The position numbers were made by a program, and so were the translations under genes. From Candidatus Pacearchaeota archaeon (GTDB lineage Archaea; Nanoarchaeota; Nanoarchaeia; Pacearchaeales; GW2011-AR1), in assembly GCA_002686195.1 (NCBI GenBank), contig NZAS01000151.1, positions 1-12,242 on the forward strand: a stretch of 12,242 nt of DNA. The letters run 5' to 3'. Under the pieces are notes generated by a model, which did not search any database, had not been told where the DNA came from, and was given only the letters and a program-made list of their open reading frames with translations. Shown here piece by piece: positions 5,146 through 12,174 of this stretch. The stretch's first letter is position 1. Each line of letters starts with the position of its first letter.

Positions 5146-6222
5146 TTAAAACACTTCTATCCCAAGCTCTGACATCTTCGACTCTGGCTGAGCTTCCTCA
5201 GTCAATGAAGCCCTACCCAAAACATAAGGCGAATTCACTCCAGTCATAATCGTTATAACTCTAACTTTATTAGCAAAATCTTTGTTAATCCTGGCTCCAA
5301 TAATCACCTGCGCATCAGAACTAATGTTCTCCGTAACCAATTCTCCAATACCAGAAAATTCTTCCAGCTTGAAGTCCGGCCCGCACGTAACATGTATCAA
5401 AGCCCCAGTCGCCCCTTTATAATCCACATCTAACAATGGATGAGTCAAAGCCTGCCGAACAGCCTCATGTATTCTATCTGTGGTATCTGCTTCTCCAACA
5501 CCAATAACCGCAACATCACCACCCTTCATAATAGAAGAGACGTCCGCATAATCCAAGTTAATCAAAGATGGCAAGGTAATAGTTTCCACTATGCCTTTAA
5601 TCATTGTACTAACAAGTTCGTTAGCGACGGCAAATGCTTGCTCCATTGGTAATTGTCCAGCAATATCCACAAGTCTATTGTTATCAATCAAAATAGCTGT
5701 ATCAACAACTTCTGTCAGTTCTTGCAATCCGAATTCAGCTTTATCATGTCTAGCTTTCTCACATTCAAAAGGCATCGTAGCAACTGCAATAACTGTCGCT
5801 CCTGACTCCTTAGCCAACTGCGCAACAACAGGCACTGCTCCAGTTCCTGTACCTCCACCTAAACCAACAAGTACGAAAACCATATCAGCTCCGGAAGTAG
5901 CCTTCTTTAATTCAGAAAGTGATTCCTTAGCAGCTTCTCTTCCTTTTGTAGGAAATCCACCGCATCCCAAACCTCTAGTCAACTCTTTTCCAATTAAAAT
6001 CTTCTCATCAGCCTTTGTAATACTTAAATGCAAAGCATCTGTATTGATAGCATAAATAGTCGCACCATTAACACCTTTATTGAAAAGCCACGTCACAGTA
6101 TTTCCTCCACCCCCACCAACACCAAACACCTTGATGTTCGCCTTCCCTGCCTTCAACTCATCAAAGTTAATACTATGTGTGTCAACATTATCTAAAGCTT
6201 CTTTTGCAAAATCTAAAACCAT
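5146..6222 (-). CDS. ftsZ: Cell division protein FtsZ (archaeal type)
   Basis: FtsZ is the tubulin-like GTPase that polymerises into the division ring at mid-cell. This 358-residue copy is complete in its core: the first glycine loop GVGGGGGN (34-41), the tubulin signature GGGTGTG (122-128), the guanine-contact region IDNNRL (179-184), and the T7 synergy loop NLDYAD (222-227) whose aspartates complete the neighbouring active site. HPLLDVDYKGATGALIHVT and VRVITIMTGVNSPYVLG mark the C-terminal domain. Motifs such as ILIGKELTRGLGCGGFPTKG are of archaeal FtsZ1/FtsZ2 style; I cannot say which. After residue 340 there is a short linker and an ending ELGIEVF that may serve as the partner-binding tail. 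Both a TATA-like TTTTAAAA 26.5 nt before the ATG and a Shine-Dalgarno-like GGGGGT nine bases before it are present, so the mode of translation is unclear. Confidence 0.95.
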   Translation of the reverse strand: MVLDFAKEALDNVDTHSINFDELKAGKANIKVFGVGGGGGNTVTWLFNKGVNGATIYAINTDALHLSITKADEKILIGKELTRGLGCGGFPTKGREAAKESLSELKKATSGADMVFVLVGLGGGTGTGAVPVVAQLAKESGATVIAVATMPFECEKARHDKAEFGLQELTEVVDTAILIDNNRLVDIAGQLPMEQAFAVANELVSTMIKGIVETITLPSLINLDYADVSSIMKGGDVAVIGVGEADTTDRIHEAVRQALTHPLLDVDYKGATGALIHVTCGPDFKLEEFSGIGELVTENISSDAQVIIGARINKDFANKVRVITIMTGVNSPYVLGRASLTEEAQPESKMSELGIEVF

Positions 6223-6295
6223 ATCTCGTTACCCCCTTTCATGTTTTTAAAACCTCTAATCATCTAAAACCCTATCCTGCGTCCTTTAAATATTT
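6223..6295 (-). promoter_or_regulatory. ftsZ promoter and possible leader
   Basis: Two TATA-like boxes precede ftsZ. TTTTAAAA centred at 6248.5 would give a leaderless mRNA starting at the ATG (6222). AAATATTTAAAGG, with TTTAAA centred at 6287.5, would give a leader of about 40 nt containing GGGGGT nine bases before the ATG. A nine-codon upstream frame (ATG at 6242) would overlap the ftsZ start in that longer mRNA. Dual promoters, one leaderless and one leadered, are an inference. Confidence 0.45.
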
Positions 6296-6375
6296 GTCTA
6301 TGCTCAAAAACACATGATTCAAGACCCGACTACCACTAAAGAAGAATAAAACATCACTAAATCTTCTCAAAAACC

Positions 6376-6404
6376 TTCAACTTCCTAAAGATTTCGAAGT
6401 TGAA
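6376..6404 (-). terminator. Hairpin between the hydrolase gene and ftsZ
   Basis: TTCAACTTC (6376-6384) and GAAGTTGAA (6396-6404) are perfect 9-bp complements around an 11-nt loop. On the minus strand the stem is followed by GGTTTTTGAG, like a bacterial-style intrinsic terminator. It lies after the stop of the metallo-beta-lactamase gene and upstream of the ftsZ promoters, so it probably ends the upstream transcript. A regulatory or binding-site role is also possible. Confidence 0.5.
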
Positions 6405-6406
6405 CG

Positions 6407-6436
6407 GTCCAGAAAAAATCAGATTTTTTCTAGGAC
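6407..6436 (-). terminator. Inverted repeat across the hydrolase stop codon
   Basis: AGAAAAAATC (6411-6420) and GATTTTTTCT (6422-6431) are perfect complements with one base between them. The repeat extends by GTCC/GGAC with a single bulged A at 6432. The TGA stop of the metallo-beta-lactamase gene sits at the centre, and a run of six T follows it on the coding strand. This is likely the first part of its terminator region. Confidence 0.45.
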
Positions 6437-7090
6437 TTGTGCTTTCAAATTAATTTCCTTACAAAGCTCAGCAAACCTCTCCGCATCTTCCCTCGTCCCA
6501 GCAACTCCGGCCCCATAATGCATCGGTATCGCTAAATTAGGATTTAACATGCTGGCTGTCTCAACAGCCTCCTCAACATTCATAACATATTTTCCACTGA
6601 CAGGCAACAGAGCCACAAACTCAGTCCCATGCTTCCCATACCCTGTCAAATTCTTCATCTCAGGAATCTTATCACTATCTCCAGAATGATAAATTATAAC
6701 ATTCCCAATCTTAATAACATACCCAAGCCAACCTTCTTGCTTAGGATGAAATTCTTTATCAACATTATAAGCAGGCACAGCTTCAATCTTTACTTGTCCG
6801 AAACTAAACTTCTCCCCAGACTCAATAATCTCCATTCTAGCTTCCCTACATTTTGTAATCTTACTCTGCGCATCAGCAGGAACAACAATCACAGTCCCCT
6901 CTTTCCTTATCTTCTCAATATCTTTTATAGAACAATGATCATAATGACTATGCGTAATCAAAATCAAATCCACATCTCCAACTGCAGAAGAAAGATTATA
7001 AGGGTCAATCGCAATCCTCTTTCCTCTATCATCCTCGATTAAAAAACCCGAATGTCCTAAAAAATCCAGCTTTATATCTCCGATTTCCAT
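6419..7090 (-). CDS. Metallo-beta-lactamase-fold metal-dependent hydrolase
   Basis: This 223-residue protein has the two-metal hydrolase motifs in order: HSHYDH (47-52), a later YHSGDSD (134-140) supplying a metal-bridging aspartate, and MHYG (190-193) as the last metal histidine. It begins directly with the first strands of the fold (MEIGDIKLDFLGHSGFLIED), resembling the UPF0173/UlaG-like branch of stand-alone hydrolases. The substrate is unknown. I start at the ATG at 7090: a TTATAA box is centred 25.5 nt upstream, while the GTG at 7102 would lie inside that spacing. It follows gatA by 30 nt, and its TATA box nearly touches the gatA stop codon. The stop lies inside an inverted repeat. The family is confident; the function is open. 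Confidence 0.88.
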   Translation of the reverse strand: MEIGDIKLDFLGHSGFLIEDDRGKRIAIDPYNLSSAVGDVDLILITHSHYDHCSIKDIEKIRKEGTVIVVPADAQSKITKCREARMEIIESGEKFSFGQVKIEAVPAYNVDKEFHPKQEGWLGYVIKIGNVIIYHSGDSDKIPEMKNLTGYGKHGTEFVALLPVSGKYVMNVEEAVETASMLNPNLAIPMHYGAGVAGTREDAERFAELCKEINLKAQVLEKI

Positions 7091-7112
7091 GTAATTACAC
7101 ACAAGAACTTAA

Positions 7113-7119
7113 TTATAAA
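7113..7119 (-). promoter_or_regulatory. TATA box of the hydrolase gene
   Basis: TTTATAA on the minus strand (TTATAA centre 7115.5) is 25.5 nt from the ATG at 7090 and one base after the gatA stop codon at 7121-7123. It decides between the ATG at 7090 and the GTG at 7102. Confidence 0.5.
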
Positions 7120-7120
7120 T

Positions 7121-8449
7121 CTATTTATTCAGCCCCTCAATCCCCTTAGCAATCCCAAGCATCTTTCCGTCCTGCCCTTTATCACAAAGCACTTGCATCC
7201 CCACAGGACTGCCTTTAACCTCACCACAAGGAATACTAACCCCACAAATCCCTGCCAAACTAGCGGGAGTTGTCAAAGCATCGGCAGCATAAATTTCTGA
7301 AAGAGTCATCTTAGCCCCTTTACCAACATCCCAGGGCAAAACAGGCATCACAGGCAAAATCAAACAATCAACTTTCTTAAAAGCATTAGAAAACTCTTCA
7401 GAAATCAATCGCTTAACTCCAAGAGCCTTTTCATAATATTGCCCCTCAAACTCAGCCCTAGTAATCTCACTCCCGCCTAAAATCCTACGCAAAACCTCTT
7501 TCCCTCCAGAATCCTCAATTTTCTTCCCATACTTTCTCCCATCAAACTTCCTCGTCCCCGAAAAAAATTCAGAATAAACAATCGGATAATAAGTCTCAAC
7601 AGCCAAATCAATATACTTAATTTCAACCTCAGAAACACCCCATCCTAATTCTTTCTTAATTTCATCAACTTTAGAATCAATAACTTTCTGTATCTTTGAA
7701 TCAACCCCCTTTACTTTAATAATTCCAACCTTCATTTTGGGTGGGTGGGTGGACACCTTAATAGCCTCAATATCAATCGTCTTCGTGTCCTTCTCATCTT
7801 GCCCTTTAATAACATCAAGTAACAAAGCAGCATCTTCCACATCCTGTGCTATCGGACCAATTTGATCTAAAGACATTGACAAATCAATCAGCCCATATCT
7901 TGAAACAGCCCCATACGAAGGCTTAACACCAACAACACCACAATGAGAAGCCGGATTTCTTATAGATCCTCCAGTATCCGAGCCAAGTGCCATATCACAA
8001 AAGCCAGCAGCAACAGCCGCCGCACTCCCTGAACTCGAACCCCCAGTAATCTTCCCAGGAGCCCTTGGATTCTGAGTAACAGAAAAAGCACTATTCTCCC
8101 CGCTCGAGCCCGAAGCAAACTCATCACAATTCAACATCCCAATAATCAAACCATCCTCCTCTTTAATCTTCTCAATAACAGTCGCATCATATGTTGATTT
8201 GTAATCTTCTAAAGTCTTAGAAGCACAACTTGCTGTCAAACCAAGAACATTAATATTTGATTTAACCCCAATAACTTTCCCATAAAGCCTACCTTTCTTT
8301 CCTTTCTTTCTATCTAGCGCCTTAGCTTCAGAAATAACATCCGGATTTAATTCCAAAAAAGCATTTACCTTTTTGTCCTCTTTCTTTATCTTATCCAAAT
8401 AACCCTTAACTTTCTTTTCAATCTCTCCCATCTCATTCAAAGAAAACAT
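7121..8449 (-). CDS. gatA: Amidase-family protein, GatA-like (tRNA amidotransferase A subunit)
   Basis: GatA is the glutaminase/amidase subunit of GatCAB, which converts misacylated Glu-tRNA-Gln or Asp-tRNA-Asn to the correct amide. The 442 residues hold the amidase signature: catalytic K63 (GVKSNINV), cis-Ser S138 within GGSSSGSAAAVAAG, and nucleophile S162 in GSDTGGSIRNPAS. The K-S-S spacing (75 and 24 residues) equals that of characterised GatA. CDEFASGSSGENSAF and YGLIDLSMSLDQIGPI also match GatA better than generic amidases. At 442 residues it is slightly short. GatB and GatC are not in the window, so its partners cannot be confirmed. The start is ATG 8449 or possibly ATG 8431; TATA-like sequence precedes each at roughly 25 nt. 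The stop is TAG. A 19-nt gap separates it from the upstream ATPase. A minor oddity is a G/C-rich ACCCACCCACCC within the coding sequence near 7745. Confidence 0.9.
   Translation of the reverse strand: MFSLNEMGEIEKKVKGYLDKIKKEDKKVNAFLELNPDVISEAKALDRKKGKKGRLYGKVIGVKSNINVLGLTASCASKTLEDYKSTYDATVIEKIKEEDGLIIGMLNCDEFASGSSGENSAFSVTQNPRAPGKITGGSSSGSAAAVAAGFCDMALGSDTGGSIRNPASHCGVVGVKPSYGAVSRYGLIDLSMSLDQIGPIAQDVEDAALLLDVIKGQDEKDTKTIDIEAIKVSTHPPKMKVGIIKVKGVDSKIQKVIDSKVDEIKKELGWGVSEVEIKYIDLAVETYYPIVYSEFFSGTRKFDGRKYGKKIEDSGGKEVLRRILGGSEITRAEFEGQYYEKALGVKRLISEEFSNAFKKVDCLILPVMPVLPWDVGKGAKMTLSEIYAADALTTPASLAGICGVSIPCGEVKGSPVGMQVLCDKGQDGKMLGIAKGIEGLNK
7739..7752 (+). repeat. G-run motif GGGTGGGTGGGTGG inside gatA
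   Basis: Three GGG runs plus GG, separated by single T bases, lie on the plus strand (the non-coding strand of gatA), encoding THPP on the minus strand. This resembles the motif at 12198-12212 and can form a G-quadruplex or a near one. Confidence 0.6.
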
Positions 8450-8468
8450 GTATTAATAAGCCTTATTA

Positions 8469-11195
8469 TTAATTTGAAAAATCTCTTAAATTAAATTTCT
8501 TCCTAACAAACTTATAACCTTCCCCTAAAAATAAAACACTAGAAGACAAAACAAAAATCAGAGCCAACTCAAAGAAAGATAAATTAACAAAACCAAAAAA
8601 TCCTTGTAAAACTGGAGTATATATAATTCCTAAAAACAAAACCATTGTAATTCCTAACGCTATCATCAAAGTCCTATTCTTCCAGAAACCAATTTCAAAA
8701 ACAGATTTTCTCAACGAACGCATATTAAATGAATTAAACAATTGAGTTAAAGACATAACTGCAAAGGCCCCTGTCCTCGCTTTCTCAAGTCCGTCAGGTA
8801 AATAAGCATTAAAAATTATCAAAGTAAAAGCCAGCATAGCAGAAACCATCAAAATCAAAAACGGAATAATTTCCTTAGACAAAATCTCTTCCTCAGCCTT
8901 TCTTGGTTTCTCACTCAAAACATCATCGTGTCCTGGCTCTGTAGCAAGTCCTATTCCTGCCCCAGTATCTGTGACTAAATTTAACCATAGTATCTGAGTA
9001 GGTAATAGGGGTAAAGGTAAACCAAAAAGCAAGGTAGAAATAAGGGTTGCATGTTCCGCCATATTAGTTGTAACCAAAAAGAAAGAAGTCTTCCTTGTGT
9101 TATTAAAAACAATCCTTCCCTCTTCAACAGCATTCACTATAGAAGCAAAGTTATCATCAGCCAAAACGATCTCGCTTGATTCCCTGGCAACATCAGTTCC
9201 AATAATTCCCATAGAAATCCCAACATCAGCCTTCTTTAAAACAGGAGCATCATTAACACCATCCCCAGTCATAGCCACAATTTTCCCATCATTCTGCAAA
9301 GTCTCCGCAATTTTCAATTTCATCTGAGGAGTCAGTCTCGCAAAAACACTAACATTCCTAACAACATCTTTAAATTTGCCCTCAGAAAATCCTTTCATTT
9401 CTTCTTCTGTCAAAGCCTCTGGATATTTATCACTCTCATCTCCAAGTAAACTAACTTCCTTTGCAATTGCAACAGCAGTTCCCTTATGATCTCCAGTCGC
9501 CATAATAACTCTAATACCTGCTTTCTTAGCTTTCTCAATAGATTCTTTGATTTCTTCCCTTGGGGGATCAATCATTCCAACAAGTCCTACAAAAACTAAA
9601 TTCTTAACTTCTTCCTCTCTTAGTTCCTTAGAATTTGAAGGAGCATCAACATAAGCTAAGGCCAAAACTCTCATAGCAGAACTTGTCATTTCCTCAATTT
9701 TCTTAAATAATTCCTTTTTCTTTTTATCACCCATAGGCAATTTTCTGTCTGCTTTAAAAAACCTGTTAGATTTCGCCAAAACAGCTTCAGGCGCACCAAC
9801 AACATAAATCTCTTTCTTATCTTTCTTATCAACTAAAACAGAAAGTGAAGCCCTATATTTCAATCTCTGATCAAAAGGCAAATCGTCAATTCTTTTTTCG
9901 TGCTTTTCCATAACATCTTTTTTAAGCCCTGCTTTCTCAGCCAAAACAATCAAAGACGCCTCAGTCGGATCTCCAATAATAGAATATTTCTTGCCTTCTC
10001 TAATCAATTTAGAATTATTACAAACAGAACAAATATGCAACAATTTCCTCAGTTCTTTATTCTCTAAAGGCACAATTTTTCTATCTTTCTGTAAAAAATT
10101 TCCTTTAGGATCCCACCCATCTCCAGTAACCTCAACATCATCTCCAAAGGGCAAAACAACATTTCTTATTGTCATAGTATTTTCAGTCAAAGTCCCTGTC
10201 TTATCACTAATAATTGTATCAACAACTCCTAAAGTTTCTGTAGCTTGCAAATTTCTAACTATTGCATTTTTCCTCGACATCCTAACAGCACCAATAGCAA
10301 GTACAATTGCCAAAACAGCAGGCAAACCCTCAGGAATTCCAGAAATTAAAGAAGACAAAGTAAACAAAAACATATCTGTAAATTCTAATTTCCTAACAAA
10401 GAAACCAACCATGAAAACAATAAATGCTCCAATAAAAGCAATGGTTCCCATCTGCAAAGCCAATTTATCAGTCTTCTTACTAAAATGGCTCTTTTGCCTT
10501 TTTATATTTTCTAAAGACAAAGCAATCTTACCAATTGCAGTATCTCCTCCTGTACCTACAACAACTGCTTTTGCAGTTCCAGAAGCAACAAAAGTTCCCA
10601 AAAAAACAATATTCATTCTATCTGCCAACCCCGTTCCTTCTGGTAAAACTTTTAAATTTTTTTCAATAGGTGAGGATTCCCCAGTCAAAGAAGACTCAAC
10701 AGTACTAAAATTCTTCACCTCTATTAATCTCGCATCAGCAGGCACTCTATCTCCTTCTTCAAGCAGAATAACATCTCCAGGCACCAAACTCCGCGTTTTA
10801 ACTTTAACTAAATCTTTATCTCTATAAACTTTAGCATAAGAAACAACCAATTTCTTCAATGCCTTAACAGACTTCTCAGCCTTCTGCTCCTGAAAAAATC
10901 CAATCCCTCCATTAACTAAAATAATAAAAAGAATAACATACATGTCAACATAATGACCTATAAAATAAGAAATTACCGCAGCCGCAAGCAAGATATAAAC
11001 AAATAAACTCTTAAACTGTTTTAAAAAAGCAATCAAATATCCATGTCTCTTTTTCTCAGGGAGCTCGTTAAAACCATGTTCTTTCAATCTAACACGCGCC
11101 TCCTCAGAAGACAAACCATCTTCATCAGTCTTCAATCTTTCTAAAACATCTTCACTCTCTAAAGCATGACTACTCTCAAAAACCTCTTTCTTCAT
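8469..11195 (-). CDS. P-type cation-transporting ATPase, calcium (P2A) type
   Basis: This 908-residue pump would export cations, most likely Ca2+, using ATP. Domains in order: N-terminal cation-ATPase domain (about 10-50), TM1-2 (63-101), actuator with TGES (171-174), TM3-4 with the IPEGLP motif (E289), phosphorylation site DKTGT (D331), nucleotide-binding domain with GDPTEAS, hinge TGDGVNDAP (643-651), and six C-terminal membrane helices. Ca2+-site residues of the SERCA type are present: N711 and E714 in TM5 (TTNMAEH), and N739, T742 and D743 in TM6 (WLNLVTD). This favours Ca2+ over K+, Na+ or heavy metals. I start at the ATG at 11195, with a TATA-like box about 26 nt upstream; a TTG at 11213 would add six residues. 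It follows the chorismate mutase gene by 35 nt and precedes gatA by 19 nt. Confidence 0.94.
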   Translation of the reverse strand: MKKEVFESSHALESEDVLERLKTDEDGLSSEEARVRLKEHGFNELPEKKRHGYLIAFLKQFKSLFVYILLAAAVISYFIGHYVDMYVILFIILVNGGIGFFQEQKAEKSVKALKKLVVSYAKVYRDKDLVKVKTRSLVPGDVILLEEGDRVPADARLIEVKNFSTVESSLTGESSPIEKNLKVLPEGTGLADRMNIVFLGTFVASGTAKAVVVGTGGDTAIGKIALSLENIKRQKSHFSKKTDKLALQMGTIAFIGAFIVFMVGFFVRKLEFTDMFLFTLSSLISGIPEGLPAVLAIVLAIGAVRMSRKNAIVRNLQATETLGVVDTIISDKTGTLTENTMTIRNVVLPFGDDVEVTGDGWDPKGNFLQKDRKIVPLENKELRKLLHICSVCNNSKLIREGKKYSIIGDPTEASLIVLAEKAGLKKDVMEKHEKRIDDLPFDQRLKYRASLSVLVDKKDKKEIYVVGAPEAVLAKSNRFFKADRKLPMGDKKKKELFKKIEEMTSSAMRVLALAYVDAPSNSKELREEEVKNLVFVGLVGMIDPPREEIKESIEKAKKAGIRVIMATGDHKGTAVAIAKEVSLLGDESDKYPEALTEEEMKGFSEGKFKDVVRNVSVFARLTPQMKLKIAETLQNDGKIVAMTGDGVNDAPVLKKADVGISMGIIGTDVARESSEIVLADDNFASIVNAVEEGRIVFNNTRKTSFFLVTTNMAEHATLISTLLFGLPLPLLPTQILWLNLVTDTGAGIGLATEPGHDDVLSEKPRKAEEEILSKEIIPFLILMVSAMLAFTLIIFNAYLPDGLEKARTGAFAVMSLTQLFNSFNMRSLRKSVFEIGFWKNRTLMIALGITMVLFLGIIYTPVLQGFFGFVNLSFFELALIFVLSSSVLFLGEGYKFVRKKFNLRDFSN

Positions 11196-11215
11196 AACAA
11201 AACCTACAAACAAGA

Positions 11216-11225
11216 CTTTAATAAT
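11216..11225 (-). promoter_or_regulatory. TATA-like box of the P-type ATPase gene
   Basis: ATTATTAAAG on the minus strand is centred about 26 nt before the ATG at 11195. It is weaker than others here, and readthrough from the upstream operon is also possible. Confidence 0.4.
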
Positions 11226-11230
11226 TTAAT

Positions 11231-11494
11231 CTAATCTTTCTTCAAACCGTTCTGCATCTTCTTCGCCTCAGTAAATATCAAACTAAACAAATCCCTAACA
11301 AACCCTTCTGAAAAATCACTATTCTCAACTCTAGAATCAACAACAGCTTTCTCCCTTTCCTTATCTTCAATCGCAAAGCCATTCTCATGCTTGAACTTCC
11401 CAACTTCCTTACAAACATCAAACCTTTCTTTCAAAATATCTAACAATCTAGAATCAATATCGTCTATCTTTTTACGATATCCATCAAGTCCCAT
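11231..11494 (-). CDS. Chorismate mutase, AroQ type
   Basis: This single-domain, all-helical chorismate mutase would convert chorismate to prephenate on the way to Phe and Tyr. The 87 residues carry the active-site set in register with the E. coli enzyme (offset of four): R7, R24, K35, D44, R47 and E48, plus Q81 near the C-terminus (EAKKMQ). The sequence YRKKIDDIDSRLLDILKERF is the typical first helix. I start at the ATG at 11494. The frame stays open further upstream, but that part overlaps the phosphatase gene and does not resemble the family. The phosphatase stop is one base away (TAAAATG), and GGAGG within its last codons would serve as a ribosome site, so translation is coupled. The stop is TAG. 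No other shikimate-pathway gene is in the window. Confidence 0.9.
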   Translation of the reverse strand: MGLDGYRKKIDDIDSRLLDILKERFDVCKEVGKFKHENGFAIEDKEREKAVVDSRVENSDFSEGFVRDLFSLIFTEAKKMQNGLKKD

Positions 11495-11495
11495 T

Positions 11496-11906
11496 TTATT
11501 GCTCCTCCGCAACAAATTTCTCAACCAAACCCTTAATCTCATCCCTAATTTCCCTATGCTTATCCAAATCCCCATGCCTAGGATCTTCAACATCCAAAAC
11601 CTCAACTTTCTTAGAATTTTTCAAACAATCGGGCCAATCTGCTTTATCAGAATTGAAAACAACAATTTTATCAGCCCAATCAACCATCTCAAGAGTTATC
11701 CTTTTAGAAACCCTTTTCCTAACATCAATTCCAACCTCATCCATACAAGGAGTTACATGAGTAGTCTCCTCCAAACTTTTCCCATCCCACTTTCCAGGAT
11801 TACATCCTGCACTTTTCACCTCGCCGCTCTTTGATTTCTTCTCAAAAAATACCTCAGCCATTTGACTTCTTCCAACATTGCTCTTACAAACAAAAAGCAT
11901 TTTCAT
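11496..11906 (-). CDS. Low-molecular-weight phosphatase / ArsC-like protein
   Basis: This 136-residue protein has the low-molecular-weight protein-tyrosine-phosphatase fold. The P-loop CKSNVGRS (C7-x5-R13) follows the first strand (MLFVC), QMAE continues the first helix, and the general acid Asp lies in VEDPRHGD (D108-P109). The same fold includes thioredoxin-coupled arsenate reductases. The cysteines here (7, 35, 54, 94) do not match the resolving pair of the well-studied ArsC, so phosphatase activity is slightly preferred. I start at the ATG at 11906 because it follows the upstream stop by one base (TAAAATG) and gives a normal N-terminus; a TTG at 11918 is less likely. It is the middle gene of an operon with an unknown 88-residue protein and chorismate mutase. 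Confidence 0.88.
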   Translation of the reverse strand: MKMLFVCKSNVGRSQMAEVFFEKKSKSGEVKSAGCNPGKWDGKSLEETTHVTPCMDEVGIDVRKRVSKRITLEMVDWADKIVVFNSDKADWPDCLKNSKKVEVLDVEDPRHGDLDKHREIRDEIKGLVEKFVAEEQ

Positions 11907-11907
11907 T

Positions 11908-12174
11908 TTACCACTCAACCTTCTTCACTTCAATTTTATTATAAACAATTTCCACTAACTTATAAACATCCATGCTATTCTCAACATTGTCATCAAAATA
12001 CCTAATCTGAAAATCCTCATCTTTCTTTTTATCAAAACACTCAATAGCCATCTCCTTCGTCTTCCCATGCTCCATCATAACATAGTGCGCATCAATCTCC
12101 ATTTCAGTCCCATCTATCTTTATCTTATCGCCTTTCTTCAACTTCTCAATATTCTTTCCTTTTACATTTACCAT
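11908..12174 (-). CDS. Conserved-looking 88-residue protein of unknown function
   Basis: This small soluble protein starts MVNVKGKNIEKLKKGDKIKI and ends KIEVKKVEW. It has a beta-rich start followed by IDAHYVMMEHGKTKEMAIECF, then DFQIRYFDDNVENSMDVY. The densely ordered central block (DAHYV, HGKTKEMAIE, RYFDDN) looks like a real domain, perhaps a ligand- or nucleic-acid-binding beta fold, but I do not recognise a named family. The ATG at 12174 has no TATA box at the usual distance and no good ribosome site, while a frame from the right edge ends across this ATG, so translation is probably coupled to an upstream gene. The phosphatase gene starts one base after its TAA. Confidence 0.75.
   Translation of the reverse strand: MVNVKGKNIEKLKKGDKIKIDGTEMEIDAHYVMMEHGKTKEMAIECFDKKKDEDFQIRYFDDNVENSMDVYKLVEIVYNKIEVKKVEW

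Noticed and set aside
5591..6055. A 154-codon open frame antisense to ftsZ.
   Set aside because: It shadows conserved FtsZ codons and has no motif or promoter of its own.
9991..10827. A 278-codon open frame on the plus strand inside the P-type ATPase gene.
   Set aside because: It is antisense to an intact, well-conserved enzyme; its Ser/Thr/Phe/Pro-rich translation is what the complement of such codons gives, and no promoter is seen.
11495..11605. Upstream extension of the chorismate mutase frame.
   Set aside because: It lies within the phosphatase gene and does not resemble the family; the ATG at 11494 is coupled to the phosphatase stop.
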